The translations under genes were made by a program, and so were the position numbers. A stretch of DNA of 5,393 nucleotides from Desulfobacteraceae bacterium (GTDB taxonomy: Bacteria; Desulfobacterota; Desulfobacteria; Desulfobacterales; Desulfobacteraceae): NCBI GenBank assembly GCA_003354055.1, contig PIVQ01000531.1, positions 1-5,393 of the forward strand, in the 5' to 3' direction. Numbering within the stretch: the stretch's first letter is position 1; every line of letters starts with the position of its first letter. Below are positions 4,513 to 5,393 of this stretch, piece by piece. The notes under the pieces are model-generated. The model was not told the DNA's origin, did not search any database, and saw only the letters and a list, made by a program, of their open reading frames with translations.

Positions 4513-5079
4513 CTCATTTTTGGGGAACTCCAATATTTCTGCACTATCTTTTTTAAGTAATTCAACCATTTTAAAGGCCGTATCATTTTGAAACTGACAA
4601 TACCTGTCAAAGGCCTTGTTTGTTTCATGGTCAGATGCCTCCCTGGCACTTTGAGTGCCGGCGCGTCTGGCAATCTCCGTGGTGCTGGTATGCCGGGTGC
4701 CGCCATACAGATCCAGATCTTCCACCCCCAGTTCGTTGCAGGCCCTGTCCCACCAGACTTTGAAATACTTCGGACCAAAGGGTGCATTCACCTTCATGCT
4801 TTTAATACCGCAGTGGTGCCTGAAAAATTTCAGTTCAGGAACCGCAGTGAATCGTTGTTTTATTTCTGCAAAATAATCAATGTGCTCCTGGAGCAACCGT
4901 ACCGTTTTAAGCTTGTTCTTTGATTTGGTAGGGTAGTGGATGGTAATTAGTCCGTATGCTGCGTTAATGTCCTTTTCACGGATCTTGAGCAGGTCCCCGG
5001 GCCTGAGGTTCACATAGGTAGCCAGAAGATAGATCCCGAACCATATCTTTGGGTTGATCTCTTCAGTCAGTTCCCGCAC
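4501..5079 (-). CDS. Second tyrosine recombinase, 5'-truncated (catalytic domain only)
   Basis: The catalytic domain of a site-specific integrase, related to the one at 363-1103. Numbered from the GTG at 5079, the catalytic residues are Arg26 (NLRPGDLL), Arg129-His130 (LYGGTRHTSTTEI), His151 (ASDHETNKAF) and Tyr160 (FDRYCQ), all present. Family-like sequence continues upstream in frame for only about seven to nine codons (TQGAIINK). It then meets unrelated sequence and a stop, so the zinc-ribbon and core-binding regions of about 180 residues are missing. The GTG has no good ribosome site, and the gene is probably a non-functional remnant. It reads toward att copy 2 and ends about 80 bases from it, mirroring the first island. 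The C-terminus (DSAEILEFPKNEKRC) differs from its paralogue. Confidence 0.8.
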   Translation of the reverse strand: MRELTEEINPKIWFGIYLLATYVNLRPGDLLKIREKDINAAYGLITIHYPTKSKNKLKTVRLLQEHIDYFAEIKQRFTAVPELKFFRHHCGIKSMKVNAPFGPKYFKVWWDRACNELGVEDLDLYGGTRHTSTTEIARRAGTQSAREASDHETNKAFDRYCQFQNDTAFKMVELLKKDSAEILEFPKNEKRC

Positions 5080-5255
5080 CTTATTAATGATGGCCCCCTG
5101 GGTAGACGCTGCTTTTTAGTCACCAGCACTTTCCTCTCTCTATGTTTTGTAATTTCTGTCATCTTAGAAGTCGTAGTGTTTTGAAACGGGAAACACCGGA
5201 TGGACCTTATTGTTGGCCTAAAGGAATGGGTTTATGGCTACCTGGCAAGTGCTCT

Positions 5256-5393
5256 CTATTCCGTTGGTTTGGCTGGTGGGCGGGGGCCGCAAGGATCGCA
5301 GATGATCCTTATAGTACTTCCGTTTTGGGGGGTAGGGGCATCGTATCTTCTATAGTATTCATCTAAAACCTGGTGAATTTCTTTTTGTTCCAT
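5256..5393 (-). CDS. Short ORF touching the window end (45 aa visible), unidentified
   Basis: A minus-strand frame begins with ATG exactly at the window edge and ends with TAG at 5256-5258. It reads MEQKEIHQVLDEYYRRYD, then a Pro-rich tail with ICDPCGPRPP. The acidic and aromatic N-terminus looks protein-like, but I recognise no family. The start may be further upstream, outside the window. Further stops (TAG, TAA) follow in the same frame before more open sequence (MTEITKHRERKVL..., 5159 downward), so this may be a decayed gene. The intervening 5110-5255 shows no gene. Low confidence. Confidence 0.25.
   Translation of the reverse strand: MEQKEIHQVLDEYYRRYDAPTPQNGSTIRIICDPCGPRPPAKPTE

Noticed and set aside
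4375..4923. ORFs on both strands at 4375-4560, 4401-4787, 4588-4923 and 4655-4876
   Set aside because: They are shadows of the second integrase and the att repeat; poly-Pro and poly-Gly ends come from the T-arm sequence.
5142..5366. Plus-strand 74-residue ORF rich in Trp, Gly and Cys
   Set aside because: No ribosome site or recognisable domain; the composition looks like the reverse of degenerate sequence.
1..5393. CRISPR array or insertion sequence
   Set aside because: No regularly spaced repeats with spacers, no transposase motif and no terminal inverted repeats were seen; mobility here is explained by the tyrosine recombinases.

Overview
The window opens inside a tmRNA gene (ssrA). The first bases are the end of its tag reading frame (DDYNYAVAA-stop, very probably ADDYNYAVAA with one base missing at the edge), and the gene runs to its encoded CCA at 262. 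The tag ending, the integrase type and the codon use suggest a Desulfobacterota (deltaproteobacterial) chromosome. That assignment is inference. The 3' end of ssrA is a classic integration site for genomic islands, and this window shows it being used more than once.

Layout: (1) 1-262, the 3' part of ssrA. (2) 234-4423, a compact island of about 4.16 kb bounded by a direct repeat of the ssrA T-arm and acceptor end (30 bp exact, 234-263 and 4394-4423). It holds a tyrosine recombinase gene broken by a one-base frameshift (363-1515, minus), a possible small zinc-ribbon ORF (1675-1941, plus) and a 530-bp degenerate stretch. It also holds a signal-peptide-bearing single-HKD phospholipase D/Nuc-type protein (2476-2997, minus) and an unrecognised four-helix membrane protein (3425-4009, minus). 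(3) From 4424 onward, the left end of a second, related island. It has the same order of att repeat, short phased repeats and an integrase reading toward att, but the integrase (4501-5079) has lost its 5' half. The sequence beyond it to the window end is degenerate, with one short ORF touching the edge.

How the parts fit: the recombinases integrate and excise the islands at ssrA, and both genes end about 80-100 bp from their att copy. Just inside each att site lie paired motifs spaced exactly 11 bp. In the first island they are GGGGC-type at both ends; in the second they are GGTGCTGT. These are candidate integrase arm-type sites that differ between the islands. The integrase genes are damaged, so the array looks fixed in place unless another integrase acts on it. 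The two cargo genes (a secreted PLD-like enzyme and a membrane protein) each have their own upstream region and differ visibly in base composition, so they were probably acquired separately. A defence or competition role is possible for each, but the sequence does not establish it.
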